Source of the DNA: an uncultured Granulosicoccaceae bacterium
GTDB lineage: Bacteria; Pseudomonadota; Gammaproteobacteria; Granulosicoccales; Granulosicoccaceae
NCBI GenBank assembly: GCA_937920585.1
Contig: CAKZSB010000046.1
Location: 1-64,000 of the forward strand
Direction of reading: 5' to 3'
Length of the DNA: 64,000 nucleotides
Each line of letters begins with the position of its first letter. Position 1 is the stretch's first letter. Made by a program: the position numbers and the translations under genes. The notes beneath the pieces are model-generated. The model made no database searches and was not told where the DNA came from. It saw only the letters and a list, made by a program, of their open reading frames with translations. Below are positions 47,596 to 56,835 of this stretch, piece by piece.

Positions 47596-50196
47596 ATGCG
47601 AATGGATAAACTCACGAGCAAATTCCAGCAGGCGCTGCAAGATGCCCAATCACTCGCAATCGGTCGCGAGCACCAATTTATCGAGCCGGTACACCTGTTG
47701 GCTGCATTTCTCGATCAACAGGGTAGTGGTGTCCGGCATCTGTTGAACAAGGCTGGTGTCGATGTCACCGGTCTGCGATCGGCGCTGGGTAAAAAGCTCG
47801 ATCGAATATCGTCCGTTCAGGGCAGTGGCGAGATGCATGTCTCGCGCGAACTGGGCAAGTTGCTGAATGCCACTGAAAAGCTGGCGCAGGACGGTGGCGA
47901 TCAATACATCTCAACCGAGCTGTTCGTCATCGCTGCGGTTCAGGACAAAGGCGCCGAACTGGGCAAGCTGCTGCAGGAGTTCGGTGCGGCAGAGGCGCGT
48001 ATTAAGGAGGTTGTCGATGAATTGCGTGGTGGACAGAACGTCGATGATCAGAATGCCGAGGAGCATCGACAGGCACTCGAAAAATACACTATCGATCTTA
48101 CTGAACGGGCAGAGCAGGGCAAACTCGACCCGGTGATTGGTCGCGATGACGAGATTCGCCGGGCGATTCAGGTGCTGCAACGGCGAACTAAAAACAACCC
48201 GGTGATGATCGGGGAGCCCGGGGTGGGCAAAACCGCGATCATCGAAGGTCTGGCGCAACGCATCGTCAATGGCGAAGTGCCTGAGGGCATCAAGGGCAAG
48301 CGCTTGCTCTCGCTGGATCTGGCCGGTTTGATCGCCGGTGCGAAATTTCGCGGCGAATTCGAGGAGCGGCTGAAGGCGTTGCTCAGTGATCTTGGCAAAC
48401 AGGATGGCCAGGTTATCCTGTTTATCGATGAAATACACATGATTGCCGGGGCTGGCAAGGCGGAAGGTTCGATGGATGCGGGCAATATGCTTAAACCCGC
48501 GCTGGCCCGGGGTGAATTGCACTGCATTGGCGCCACCACGCTCGATGAGTACCGGCAACACATCGAAAAGGATGCGGCACTGGAACGACGCTTTCAGAAA
48601 GTGCTGGTTGACGAGCCCAGCCTGGAAGATACCGTGGCTATTTTGCGCGGCCTGAAGGAGCGTTACGAAGTTCATCACGGTGTCGATATCAGTGACCCCG
48701 CCATAGTCGCGGCGGCCACACTGTCCAATCGCTATATCAGTGATCGCCAGTTGCCGGACAAGGCCATTGATCTGATCGATGAAGCGGCCAGTCGCATCCG
48801 CATGGAGATCGACTCCAAGCCGGAGGCGCTGGATAAACTGGAACGGCGCCTGATACAGCTGAAAATCGAACGTCAGGCGCTCAGTCAGGAAGAAGACGAC
48901 GCCTCGCGCAAAAGACTCGGCGATCTCGAGCAACGCATCACCGATCGCGAGCGTGAATACGCTGATCTTGAAGAGATCTGGACCGCCGAGAAAGCGGTCG
49001 TGCAGGGGGCCAGTCACGACAAAGAGGCGCTGGAACGCGCGCGTGCCGAACTGGAGACCGCCACGCGGGCGCGTGACTATGAGCGCATGTCCGAGTTGCA
49101 GTACGGTCGTATCCCGGAGCTTGAAAAAAAGCTCGAAGAGGCTGCTTCAACCGATCAGGAACAACTGCAGTTGTTGCGCAACAGCGTAACCGCTGACGAG
49201 ATTGCCGAAGTCGTCGCGCGCTGGACCGGGATCCCGGTCAGCAAGATGCTGGAGGGCGAGCGAGAAAAGCTGCTGCGTATGGAAGAGGAAATCGGCAAGC
49301 GTGTGATCGGTCAGCATGAGGCGGTGGCCTCGGTATCTGACGCGGTGCGTCGAGCCCGTGCCGGTCTTGCGCCACCCGAGCGCCCGAATGGCTCAGTCCT
49401 GTTCCTGGGCCCCACCGGTGTGGGCAAGACCGAGCTGACCAAAGCGCTGGCAGAATTTCTGTTCGACAGCAGCGATGCGATGGTGCGGCTCGATATGTCC
49501 GAATTCATGGAAAAGCATTCCGTTGCGCGGATGATCGGTGCACCGCCCGGCTATGTTGGCTATGACGAGGGCGGTTACCTGACTGAAGCGGTCCGTCGCC
49601 GACCCTATTCGGTTGTGCTGCTCGATGAAGTCGAGAAAGCGCACCCGGATGTCTTCAATATCCTGCTACAGGTGCTTGACGATGGCCGACTGACCGACGG
49701 GCAGGGCCGCACGGTTGATTTTCGGAATACTGTCATCGTCATGACGTCCAACCTCGGCAGTCATGTCATTCAGGAGAAGGCCGGCACTGCCAGTTACGAC
49801 GACATGAAGGACGCTGTACTGGAGATTGTTGGCGATCACTTCCGGCCGGAGTTTCTGAACCGGGTTGACGACATGGTCGTGTTTCATCCGCTCTCGAGGG
49901 AGAATATTCGGGCCATTACCGCCATTCAGGTCGATGTGCTGGCCGGGCGGTTGCGCAACACGGGCATTGAAATCGAGGTGAGTGATGCGACGCTGGATAT
50001 GCTCGGCGACGCGGGCTACGACCCGGTTTATGGAGCGCGCCCATTGCGCAGGGCGATTCAGCAGAAGCTTGAAAATCGACTGGCGCGCGAAATTCTGCGC
50101 GGTGAATTCGCGCCGGGTGATCGAGTGTTGATTGACTATGTCGACGGCGAACTAACGTTCACCGAGACAATGCCGGAAGACTCCGCTGCCGCCTGA
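47596..50196 (+). CDS. clpB: Protein disaggregase ClpB
   Basis: An 866-residue AAA+ hexameric disaggregase that rescues aggregated proteins with DnaK. It has an N-terminal Clp-N repeat domain, NBD1 with GEPGVGKT, the long coiled-coil middle domain (about residues 400-530, typical of ClpB and absent from ClpA), and NBD2 with GPTGVGKT and the C-terminal [17 protein letters not shown] 47596 has AGGGG about nine bases upstream; the in-frame ATG at 47557 lies at the promoter's start region and is unlikely. Confidence 0.97.
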   Translation: MRMDKLTSKFQQALQDAQSLAIGREHQFIEPVHLLAAFLDQQGSGVRHLLNKAGVDVTGLRSALGKKLDRISSVQGSGEMHVSRELGKLLNATEKLAQDGGDQYISTELFVIAAVQDKGAELGKLLQEFGAAEARIKEVVDELRGGQNVDDQNAEEHRQALEKYTIDLTERAEQGKLDPVIGRDDEIRRAIQVLQRRTKNNPVMIGEPGVGKTAIIEGLAQRIVNGEVPEGIKGKRLLSLDLAGLIAGAKFRGEFEERLKALLSDLGKQDGQVILFIDEIHMIAGAGKAEGSMDAGNMLKPALARGELHCIGATTLDEYRQHIEKDAALERRFQKVLVDEPSLEDTVAILRGLKERYEVHHGVDISDPAIVAAATLSNRYISDRQLPDKAIDLIDEAASRIRMEIDSKPEALDKLERRLIQLKIERQALSQEEDDASRKRLGDLEQRITDREREYADLEEIWTAEKAVVQGASHDKEALERARAELETATRARDYERMSELQYGRIPELEKKLEEAASTDQEQLQLLRNSVTADEIAEVVARWTGIPVSKMLEGEREKLLRMEEEIGKRVIGQHEAVASVSDAVRRARAGLAPPERPNGSVLFLGPTGVGKTELTKALAEFLFDSSDAMVRLDMSEFMEKHSVARMIGAPPGYVGYDEGGYLTEAVRRRPYSVVLLDEVEKAHPDVFNILLQVLDDGRLTDGQGRTVDFRNTVIVMTSNLGSHVIQEKAGTASYDDMKDAVLEIVGDHFRPEFLNRVDDMVVFHPLSRENIRAITAIQVDVLAGRLRNTGIEIEVSDATLDMLGDAGYDPVYGARPLRRAIQQKLENRLAREILRGEFAPGDRVLIDYVDGELTFTETMPEDSAAA

Positions 50197-50224
50197 CCAT
50201 ACTGCCTGATCAGGCACTCTCGCT

Positions 50225-51007
50225 TCAGGCCGGCAGCTGTTCGGCCTGAATCACAATGGCGGTAGTGTTGTCGCTACCGCCGCGTTGCAGTGCGTGATCA
50301 ACCAGGCTGCGTACCGCCAGCTCGATCGAAGCGCCGCCCATTCCAGTGGCAATCTCGGCGGCAGTCAGGTCTTTATACAGGCCATCGCTGCAGATCAGGT
50401 AACGATCGCCGGGTTCTACCAGGGCGTACTGAATTTCCAGTTGCAGTTCGGTGTGCACGCCAACGGCACGGGTAATAATGTGTGATGAAGGGTGGCGCTC
50501 CATGTCTTCACGTTTCAGCTCGCCCATCGAGACCAGCTCCTGCACCAGGCTGTGGTCTTCGGTGACCTGAGTCAGTTCACCACCGCGATAGCGATAGATT
50601 CGGCTATCACCCGCCCACAGAAAAAAGCAGTACGGGTCGCTGGCATAGAGCGCCGCTACGGTGCTGCCCATGACGCTGCCTTCAGCCATGCGTCGACATT
50701 CGGAGTTAGCGGTGATAATACGCCGTTCGAGATCCTGAATATCGTTGGCCATATCGGCTCCGGGGCGAAAGTCGACCAGCTGCTCGATGATGGTTTGGCT
50801 GGCTTTGTCGCCGAAACTGTGCCCGCCCATACCGTCCGCAACAACCCAGAGGTTGTTCTCGCGGGCGTCCAGATGGGCGTCTTCGTTGACGGTTCTTACG
50901 TAGCCGATATCACTCAGGCCGGTGGAACGCCAGCTTAGTCGGAGTTGTTGCTTGTCGCCCGTTGGTGGGCTGAACGAAGATTTGGGTGTCGGTCCGGCGG
51001 TGGCCAT
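50225..51007 (-). CDS. PP2C-family serine/threonine protein phosphatase
   Basis: A 260-residue soluble PPM phosphatase. The metal-binding motifs GYVRTVNEDAH, VVADGMGGH, LWAGDSRIYRYR, ITRAVG, SDGLYKDL and GSDNTTAIVI are all present, so it should be active with Mn2+ or Mg2+. Similar enzymes (PppA, Stp1) control type VI secretion or reverse Hanks-type kinases, but no kinase gene lies nearby, so its target is unknown. ATG 51007, with GGA seven bases upstream, is preferred over an in-frame GTG at 51055. It converges on clpB and diverges from gltX. Confidence 0.9.
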   Translation of the reverse strand: MATAGPTPKSSFSPPTGDKQQLRLSWRSTGLSDIGYVRTVNEDAHLDARENNLWVVADGMGGHSFGDKASQTIIEQLVDFRPGADMANDIQDLERRIITANSECRRMAEGSVMGSTVAALYASDPYCFFLWAGDSRIYRYRGGELTQVTEDHSLVQELVSMGELKREDMERHPSSHIITRAVGVHTELQLEIQYALVEPGDRYLICSDGLYKDLTAAEIATGMGGASIELAVRSLVDHALQRGGSDNTTAIVIQAEQLPA

Positions 51008-51073
51008 TGGTTTCCGGGGAATGATTGAATTGCTCACCCCGTATCGCACACGCAATAGTCGACGGTGATCGGA

Positions 51074-51101
51074 TTACTGTCTTTCGACAGTAAAGTATAG
51101 A
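51074..51101 (+). promoter_or_regulatory. Perfect dyad and -10 element before gltX
   Basis: TTACTGTC (51074-51081) and GACAGTAA (51086-51093) form a perfect 8-bp inverted repeat with a TTTC spacer. TATAGA (51096-51101) follows immediately. The left arm would double as a poor -35 (TTACTG, 16 bases from the -10). It may be an operator for the divergent PP2C/gltX promoters. Confidence 0.4.
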
Positions 51102-51136
51102 CTACTCGATTTGCCAACCTGATCGGAATATCCTGC

Positions 51137-52546
51137 ATGACAGTTCGTACCAGATTCGCGCCCAGCCCCACCGGGTATTTGCATATCGGTGGCGCTCGCA
51201 CAGCACTGTTCAACTGGTTGTTCGCCCGACGACACGGCGGACAGTTCGTGCTGCGCATTGAAGATACCGATCGCGAGCGTTCAACGGAAGCGTCGGTGCA
51301 GGCAATCCTTGACGGAATGCAGTGGCTCACACTCGACTACGATGAAGGGCCGTTCTACCAGACCAAACGCTATGATCGTTACAACGAAGTGGTCGATCAA
51401 CTGCTGGAGCAAGGCCATGCGTATCACTGCTACTGCAGTCGCGAGGCACTGGATGAAATGCGCGAGAAGGCGATCAGTGAGAAGCGCAAACCGCGCTACG
51501 ACGGCACCTGCAGACATCGCACCGAAGCCGTGCCGGGTGTTGATCCCGTCGTGCGTTTTTGCACACCTGAGTCGGGTGCGGTGACGGTAGAGGACATGAT
51601 CAAGGGCGAGATCGTGATCGACAACCGCGAGCTCGATGACCTCGTCATTCGCCGATCCGACGGCAATCCAACCTACAACCTCACCGTCGTGGTCGACGAC
51701 ATCGATATGCGTATCAGCCATGTGGTTCGCGGAGACGATCATCTCAATAACACGCCGCGCCAGATCCACATTTTCAACGCGCTTGGAGCCGAACTGCCGA
51801 AATTTGCACATTTACCCATGATTCTGGGTGACGATGGCAAGCGGATGTCGAAACGGCACGGTGCTGTGAGTGTGATGCAGTACCAGGCCGACGGTATTCT
51901 GCCGGACGCCATGCTGAATTATCTCGCCAGACTCGGTTGGTCGCATGGAGATCAGGAGCTGTTTGCGCGGCAGGAAATGATCGATCTTTTTGATCTTGAG
52001 AAGTGCCAGCGTTCCGGCTCGGTTTTCGATAACGCCAAACTGCAGTGGGTGAACCAGCAGTACATGGCCCAATTGCAGCCGCAGGAACTGGCGGCCGGAC
52101 TCGATGCGGCGCTGACGGATAGACAGATCGAAACCGCGAATGGCCCGGACAGCGCTGCAGTGGGCGAGTTGTTGCGCGACAGAGCGTCGAACTTTTCATC
52201 CATGGCCGACCAGGCTATTCCTTTCTATGCAGATTCGATTGAATATGATGAGAAGGGCGCCAAAAAGCATTTACGTCCGGTTGCTGCCCCTGTGCTGCAG
52301 GCAGTTCGCGAGCGGCTTGAAAACCTCGATGACTGGCAGGCTGGTGCTATTGGTGAAGCGCTGGAAAAGCTGGCGAGCGATCTCGACATTGGCTTTGGCA
52401 AGATTGGTTTACCATTGCGCGTGGCGCTCACTGGTGGCGCGGCGTCACCTGATATCGGATCGACAGTCGCGTTGATAGGGCGTGAGCGCGTGCTCTCGCG
52501 CCTCGATGTCGCCTTGCAGTGGATTGCCAACCGGGCAGCCGGTTGA
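51137..52546 (+). CDS. gltX: Glutamyl-tRNA synthetase
   Basis: A 469-residue class I aminoacyl-tRNA synthetase. The HIGH-like motif (SPTGYLHIGGARTALFN) and the KMSKS-like motif (DDGKRMSKRHGAVSV) are intact, with the stem-contact and C-terminal anticodon-binding helical domains. Whether it also charges tRNA-Gln is not decidable here. It precedes tRNA-Ala. A tRNA-Glu gene lies about 6 kb downstream. Confidence 0.96.
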   Translation: MTVRTRFAPSPTGYLHIGGARTALFNWLFARRHGGQFVLRIEDTDRERSTEASVQAILDGMQWLTLDYDEGPFYQTKRYDRYNEVVDQLLEQGHAYHCYCSREALDEMREKAISEKRKPRYDGTCRHRTEAVPGVDPVVRFCTPESGAVTVEDMIKGEIVIDNRELDDLVIRRSDGNPTYNLTVVVDDIDMRISHVVRGDDHLNNTPRQIHIFNALGAELPKFAHLPMILGDDGKRMSKRHGAVSVMQYQADGILPDAMLNYLARLGWSHGDQELFARQEMIDLFDLEKCQRSGSVFDNAKLQWVNQQYMAQLQPQELAAGLDAALTDRQIETANGPDSAAVGELLRDRASNFSSMADQAIPFYADSIEYDEKGAKKHLRPVAAPVLQAVRERLENLDDWQAGAIGEALEKLASDLDIGFGKIGLPLRVALTGGAASPDIGSTVALIGRERVLSRLDVALQWIANRAAG

Positions 52547-52631
52547 ATTGTGACTGGCGCGATTCGATATGGACTGAATTTTGAATGGTCGGTCAGGCAG
52601 CACTTTGGCCAGGGTTATTTTTCGCATACGA

Positions 52632-52660
52632 TTGACAAGCGCGTGCACAGACCGTAGCAT
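52632..52660 (+). promoter_or_regulatory. Sigma-70 promoter of tRNA-Ala
   Basis: TTGACA (52632-52637) and TAGCAT (52655-52660) are separated by exactly 17 bases, 15 bases before the tRNA gene. The -35 is perfect. Confidence 0.75.
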
Positions 52661-52675
52661 AGAGCGGCTTAGCAC

Positions 52676-52751
52676 GGGGCTATAGCTCAGCTGGGAGAGC
52701 GCCTGCATGGCATGCAGGAGGTCGGCGGTTCGATCCCGCCTAGCTCCACCA
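52676..52751 (+). tRNA. tRNA-Ala (anticodon GGC)
   Basis: A complete 76-base cloverleaf with encoded CCA. Acceptor stem GGGGCTA/TAGCTCC with one G-U pair, D arm with GCTCAGCTGGGAGAGC, anticodon stem CCTGC/GCAGG around the loop ATGGCAT (anticodon GGC), and T arm GGCGGTTCGATCCCGCC. Confidence 0.97.
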
Positions 52752-52763
52752 AATACTCGTGCA

Positions 52764-52793
52764 AAGGGCCCGCAATGCGGGCCCTTGTCATTT
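52764..52793 (+). terminator. Terminator of tRNA-Ala
   Basis: AAGGGCCCGC (52764-52773), an AAT loop and GCGGGCCCTT (52777-52786) form a perfect 10-bp GC-rich stem followed by GTCATTT. It may also serve flgM on the opposite strand. Confidence 0.8.
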
Positions 52794-52827
52794 GTGCTTC
52801 AGGTGCTTCGGGAATGTGTCGGCTCCG

Positions 52828-53136
52828 CTACTTGTGCAGGCGTTCCAGCTCTCCCTCGATGGCTAACAGCTTGGTCGCGATGCTCTCGGCGTCCACATTA
52901 TATGTACCAGCTGCCACAGCAGCCTTGATGGCTTTTACTTTCTCTTTATCCACTATCGATCCTCTGTCGAAATCTTGCGATAGCTCCCGAACTCGGCGGT
53001 CGTGAGTGCCGGGATTTATTCTGGTTATTGTATTGCCGCCAGCGGCGATATCGTGCTGACTATCCTCTGCTAGCGACTCCGCTACCTCTACAATATTCCC
53101 GAGACCGGGTTGGCCCGTGACTGGTTGTTCTTTCAT
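52828..53136 (-). CDS. flgM: Negative regulator of flagellin synthesis FlgM (anti-sigma-28)
   Basis: A 102-residue protein whose C-terminal half (IVDKEKVKAIKAAVAAGTYN followed by VDAESIATKLLAIEGEL) matches the sigma-28-binding helices of FlgM, while the N-terminal half is polar and probably disordered, as in known FlgM. It would hold FliA (57723-58454) inactive until it is exported through a finished hook-basal body. The usual partner flgN is absent; tRNA-Ala lies downstream instead. It diverges from fleQ with 537 bases between. Confidence 0.85.
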   Translation of the reverse strand: MKEQPVTGQPGLGNIVEVAESLAEDSQHDIAAGGNTITRINPGTHDRRVRELSQDFDRGSIVDKEKVKAIKAAVAAGTYNVDAESIATKLLAIEGELERLHK

Positions 53137-53673
53137 TTTGTCACGCCCCGGTTGTTGTTGGTGCTTGTATCGGGAACAAAGGTAACGGCCGGCAAAAGCG
53201 GTTCTTGATTTCCCGGCAACATTTGGAGGTCTGTGTCCCGGGCAAATGATAAAGCTATCATGGTGTATAACACCTGTCAGTCGGGCGACATCGCTAACTG
53301 TAGTCTATTGGCACGAAAATAACAGTGTGGCGCCAGCGGATTGAAATGTGAATTTAAACACATGGGATAACCGTCAAACTAATTCTTATGTAGTGTCCGG
53401 CTCGCAAGCCCTGTAATTCATGTTCTCAAACTGAATCACACAGGTTCAGGAATCGATCATTTACTTGTTCAATCGTAATCGGAATCGGCTTTTGCTGTTG
53501 CCTGAGTGTGTTTAAGGTGTCGGGTTGACCCGGGCTCAAATAAAACAGCCGCTCGGGGATACGGAGCCCGACAAACAGAAATTGCCGTCTATACTCCTCT
53601 GGATAACCTAGCGCGTTGCTGCTGTTCTCTCGACTGCAGTAACACCTACCATTCGACTCAACCGGACTTATCG
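53137..53673. other. flgM-fleQ divergent intergenic region
   Basis: 537 bases without a convincing gene. Two adjacent perfect hairpins lie at 53246-53261 (ATGATA/TATCAT) and 53262-53274 (GGTGT/ACACC). No sigma-54 or sigma-28 promoter with correct spacing was recognised; TTGGCAC near 53307 lacks the matching -12 element. In-frame codons upstream of fleQ (from 53506) are unconserved and Cys-rich, so they are not counted as coding. Confidence 0.5.
53246..53274. repeat. Two adjacent short inverted repeats upstream of flgM
   Basis: ATGATA-aagc-TATCAT (53246-53261) abuts GGTGT-ata-ACACC (53262-53274). They lie about 110 bases before the flgM start and could be operator or leader structures. Confidence 0.45.
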
Positions 53674-55170
53674 ATGGGGAAAAACAAGCAGAACCAAATC
53701 CTGGTCATCGACTCTGACAGTGATCGTGCGCAGAAGTTGCTGCACCAGCTTGAGTTCGTTGATTACGATGCGAAGGCAGTCAGTTCACCATCGTTGCTTG
53801 ACGGCTATCCGGGCATCTCCGATAAGCTGGCAATCATAATCGGTAATTGCCCGGGCATATTGACCCATGTTCAAAAGGCGCGGCAGGATCTCGATCCTTG
53901 TCCACCTTTCATTCTGGTGTCGGGTACGGCGCCGCTGGATATGACCGCAGAGCAGGTTGAAACTAACTTTCTGGGCTGCATCACCGCTGACACCAGATTT
54001 GCGGACCTGTCCAACATACTGCACCGCGCCGAAGTCGAGAGCGGCCGGGTTAACACTGCGGCGGCAAACGAACAAGCGGCAAACGCGGCGGCAGCACCGG
54101 CTGCGAGCAGTAGCAATTCGCCGGAACTGTTCCGCAGTCTGGTGGGCAACAGTCGCGATGTTCGCCGGGTGCGCAAAATGGTAGAGCAAGTTGCGCCTAC
54201 CGAAGCCACCGTGCTGGTGTTAGGGGAATCTGGCACCGGTAAGGAAGTCGTGGCCCGCAATATCCATTACCATTCGCAACGACGCTCCAAACCGTTCGTA
54301 CCGATCAACTGCGGTGCGATCCCGGGCGAGTTGCTGGAGAGCGAGCTTTTCGGTCACGAGAAAGGATCATTTACCGGTGCGATCGGCGCCCGCCAGGGGC
54401 GTTTCGAGCTTGCTCAGGGTGGCACGATATTTTTGGACGAAATCGGCGACATGCCGCTGGCGATGCAAGTCAAACTGCTTCGTGTATTACAAGAGCGCTC
54501 GTTCGAACGAGTGGGCAGCAACAAGAGCATCAAATGTGACGTTCGTATTGTGGCAGCAACCCACCGCAACCTTGAAAAGCATATAGCGGAAGGAAAATTT
54601 CGCGAAGATCTCTACTACCGGTTGAATGTTTTTCCGGTCGAGATGCCACGATTGAAAGATCGGGTTGAAGACTTGCCGCTGTTGATCAACGAACTCATCA
54701 CCCGGCTCGAACACGAGAAAAATGCATCTGTGCGTTTGACGCCAGCGGCGGTCATGGCGCTTTGCAACTACGATTGGCCCGGAAACGTCAGAGAGCTTGC
54801 AAACCTGATGGAACGCATGACGATTCTGCATCCTTACGGTGTAGTCGACGTTGCCGATCTGCCAGCCAAGGTTGTGCCCGGGCCTCGGGCGGCCTCTGCG
54901 GAGTCAGCGGCTCCCGCAGCACCAACGACCACGCTGGATATGGCCGCAGGCGTGCCGACCTTGCCGGTACTGAATGAGCCCCGATTGCCCAGAGACGGAA
55001 TAGACCTCAAGCAGCACCTGACTAACATTGAAGTCAGCTTGATCCAACAGGCTCTGGACGACTGCAATGGCGTTGTGGCGCATGCGGCCAAGCGGCTGCA
55101 GATTCGCCGCACAACGCTGGTTGAAAAAATGCGCAAGTACCAGATTCATCGCCCTGAAGAGATTTCCTGA
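53674..55170 (+). CDS. fleQ: Flagellar master regulator FleQ (sigma-54 activator)
   Basis: A 498-residue enhancer-binding protein. An N-terminal receiver-like FleQ domain (about residues 8-120) has no Asp where the phosphoacceptor would be (IIIGNC), as in FleQ. The AAA+ domain has Walker A GESGTGKE (184-191), sigma-54-contacting GSFTGA (231-236, a variant of GAFTGA), Walker B TIFLDEIGD (251-259) and the Arg-finger region FREDLYYRLNVF. The C-terminal HTH (NGVVAHAAKRLQIRRTTLVEKMRKY) is nearly diagnostic of FleQ. In pseudomonads it binds c-di-GMP and FleN. ATG 53674 starts the conserved domain. Confidence 0.93.
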   Translation: MGKNKQNQILVIDSDSDRAQKLLHQLEFVDYDAKAVSSPSLLDGYPGISDKLAIIIGNCPGILTHVQKARQDLDPCPPFILVSGTAPLDMTAEQVETNFLGCITADTRFADLSNILHRAEVESGRVNTAAANEQAANAAAAPAASSSNSPELFRSLVGNSRDVRRVRKMVEQVAPTEATVLVLGESGTGKEVVARNIHYHSQRRSKPFVPINCGAIPGELLESELFGHEKGSFTGAIGARQGRFELAQGGTIFLDEIGDMPLAMQVKLLRVLQERSFERVGSNKSIKCDVRIVAATHRNLEKHIAEGKFREDLYYRLNVFPVEMPRLKDRVEDLPLLINELITRLEHEKNASVRLTPAAVMALCNYDWPGNVRELANLMERMTILHPYGVVDVADLPAKVVPGPRAASAESAAPAAPTTTLDMAAGVPTLPVLNEPRLPRDGIDLKQHLTNIEVSLIQQALDDCNGVVAHAAKRLQIRRTTLVEKMRKYQIHRPEEIS

Positions 55171-55295
55171 CTGGCATCTGTGCAGCCTGCCGGGATCGAG
55201 AGTGCCAGCTGAGCGGCTGGTCTGCGCCGCGAGCTGTGGTGTATCCGGTTGGCACACAGGTTGCGCATTGAGGGAAACTTCAATGTGGATGATGC

Positions 55296-56297
55296 GTGCT
55301 TTCTGAACACGAAATTCTTGAACTGCTTGAGCGACTCAAGAGCAACCCCGAGCCAATAGGCCGCGGCCAGGCCGATTCCCCTGCACACTGGCCGCTACTG
55401 GTCGCCAGCGGCCTTTGCCTCAATCTACAGAATGTCGCCGAGGCAGAGTTTGCGCGGCATCCTGAGCGCATCTCGATTGCAGCCGGAGGCGCCGCCTGCG
55501 ACGGGCGCGACACCAGGCCGCTGGCAGATATCTGTTCGGACTATCGGCTTGTCCATCACGTGGACACAGGTTACGAGCAATGCAGCCTGCTGGTTGCCTA
55601 CGACACCCGGTGTCTGCAGGTCCTCGCGCTATTGTGTGGCAACGACAACGTCAACGGCTTCAGCGCGGCCAGTGCCTACGACTTCTCCCTGTCGCTGGCC
55701 GACTGCATAGAAGCCAGCAGTAATGCAGCGCGGCGCACAGGCGGGTTTCTGGCGCTGGAGTTTGAAGCATCCATGCAGTGTGAAGCGGGATGGTGTTTAA
55801 CCATATCAGCAGGCGGTATCAGCGGTTCACTGTATGTTGGTCTGGTCGGGATACCCTCGCCCGAAGTGGCCCGCCAGCCGCGCACAGCGGATCCGTGTTG
55901 GCTAGAAGTCAAATTGCGACCAGCGAGGATAAGTCGATCCCGGCAATCAGGTGAATTGGCGATTGTTTTTTCCGAGAGCAGTGTTTTACCCCTGGCTTGC
56001 CAGCCAACAGCCGTCGAGCCGCGCAGTGAACGGCGAATCCAGTCATCCATGGTTCATCAATCGCTTCGATTGTCGATGGCCGATGTCTACGTACTGGCGC
56101 TGGAGGCACTTGGCGTAGGCGATACGCTGACGCTGCAATGTGATGCTCGATCCATCACCGAAAGTGAGCGGACTGACGGGGCTGTGTTACTTGAAGACGG
56201 TGCACAGTTGCCGTGCGTGTCGCTGGATTACCTACCATTGCGCAATGGCGAACTCACCCGGCGCGGTGAGCAGCTGATTTTTGTTGGCCGGGCCTGA
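55296..56297 (+). CDS. Unrecognised protein, possibly FliM/FliN (SpoA)-like
   Basis: A 333-residue protein from GTG 55296 (GGATG just upstream). I do not recognise it with confidence. It is cysteine-rich for a cytoplasmic protein, with no signal peptide or membrane segment. The central part (LALLCGNDNVNGFSAASAYD to GGISGSLYVGLVG) resembles the layout of the FliM middle domain. The last 75 residues (SLRLSMADVYVLALEALGVG to GELTRRGEQLIFVGRA) have the strand pattern and final basic-hydrophobic ending of SpoA domains from flagellar switch proteins. That is inference from pattern only. Its position between fleQ and fleN supports a flagellar role. Confidence 0.45.
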   Translation: MLSEHEILELLERLKSNPEPIGRGQADSPAHWPLLVASGLCLNLQNVAEAEFARHPERISIAAGGAACDGRDTRPLADICSDYRLVHHVDTGYEQCSLLVAYDTRCLQVLALLCGNDNVNGFSAASAYDFSLSLADCIEASSNAARRTGGFLALEFEASMQCEAGWCLTISAGGISGSLYVGLVGIPSPEVARQPRTADPCWLEVKLRPARISRSRQSGELAIVFSESSVLPLACQPTAVEPRSERRIQSSMVHQSLRLSMADVYVLALEALGVGDTLTLQCDARSITESERTDGAVLLEDGAQLPCVSLDYLPLRNGELTRRGEQLIFVGRA

Positions 56298-56835
56298 CGC
56301 GTTAATCAAAAGTTTTTTGGCGTCGGTGTGAGCTTTTTGTGCTCCGCTGTGTGGTACGTACGTCAACATTAATTCTGCAATGTCAGCGAACCGCTGACAC
56401 ATTCAAAGATCGTCCCTGACGATAAAACCGGTAGCGCGTCTCAGAGATTCGCAGGCGTGCCAAAGCACGCTATGGGGATTGTTTGAATTGTTGTTCGAAT
56501 TCGGCGCTGCAGTTCAACTTTTATGGCGTGATGGCAAAGCTAATCCACCATGTTTCACGTTTTCGAAAAGCCTGTAAACCGGGCCAAATCCGTGGCCTGT
56601 CGATTGCTTTGATACATACAAGGCCGAAGTGATCGGCTGCGTAAAGCTTTGATTGACGGCATTCTTGTTAGTTCATTTCAATGTTGGAAATGAGTTAGAT
56701 ATTTATAAGTTGTTTTAAGGTTTTCAAGAAACAAGTCGATTATTTTAATTGCGTAAGGGAGGGTTTCCCGCTAGGTCGGTACAGGGTAGTTGCTGATCCG
56801 GAAGGATCAAAAATTATAACAACGAGGATCAATGC
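56298..56835. other. Intergenic region before fleN
   Basis: 538 bases, more AT-rich than the surroundings near its right end (56660-56760), with no supportable gene. It contains a perfect 8-3-8 inverted repeat (56381-56399), a hairpin GCGTGC-caaa-GCACGC (56455-56470), an AT-rich promoter-like stretch near 56693-56710 and a GATCC-ggaa-GGATC hairpin shortly before fleN. No sigma-54 element was found. Confidence 0.5.
56381..56399. repeat. Perfect inverted repeat upstream of fleN
   Basis: TGTCAGCG-aac-CGCTGACA, an 8-bp perfect dyad. It could be an operator for a dimeric regulator or a short hairpin at the end of the preceding gene, though no T-run follows. Confidence 0.45.

Noticed and set aside
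53137-53673. A sigma-28 or sigma-54 promoter for flgM or fleQ
   Set aside because: TCAAGAAC/GCCGGCCG has the wrong spacing for sigma-28, and TTGGCAC near 53307 has no matching -12 element.
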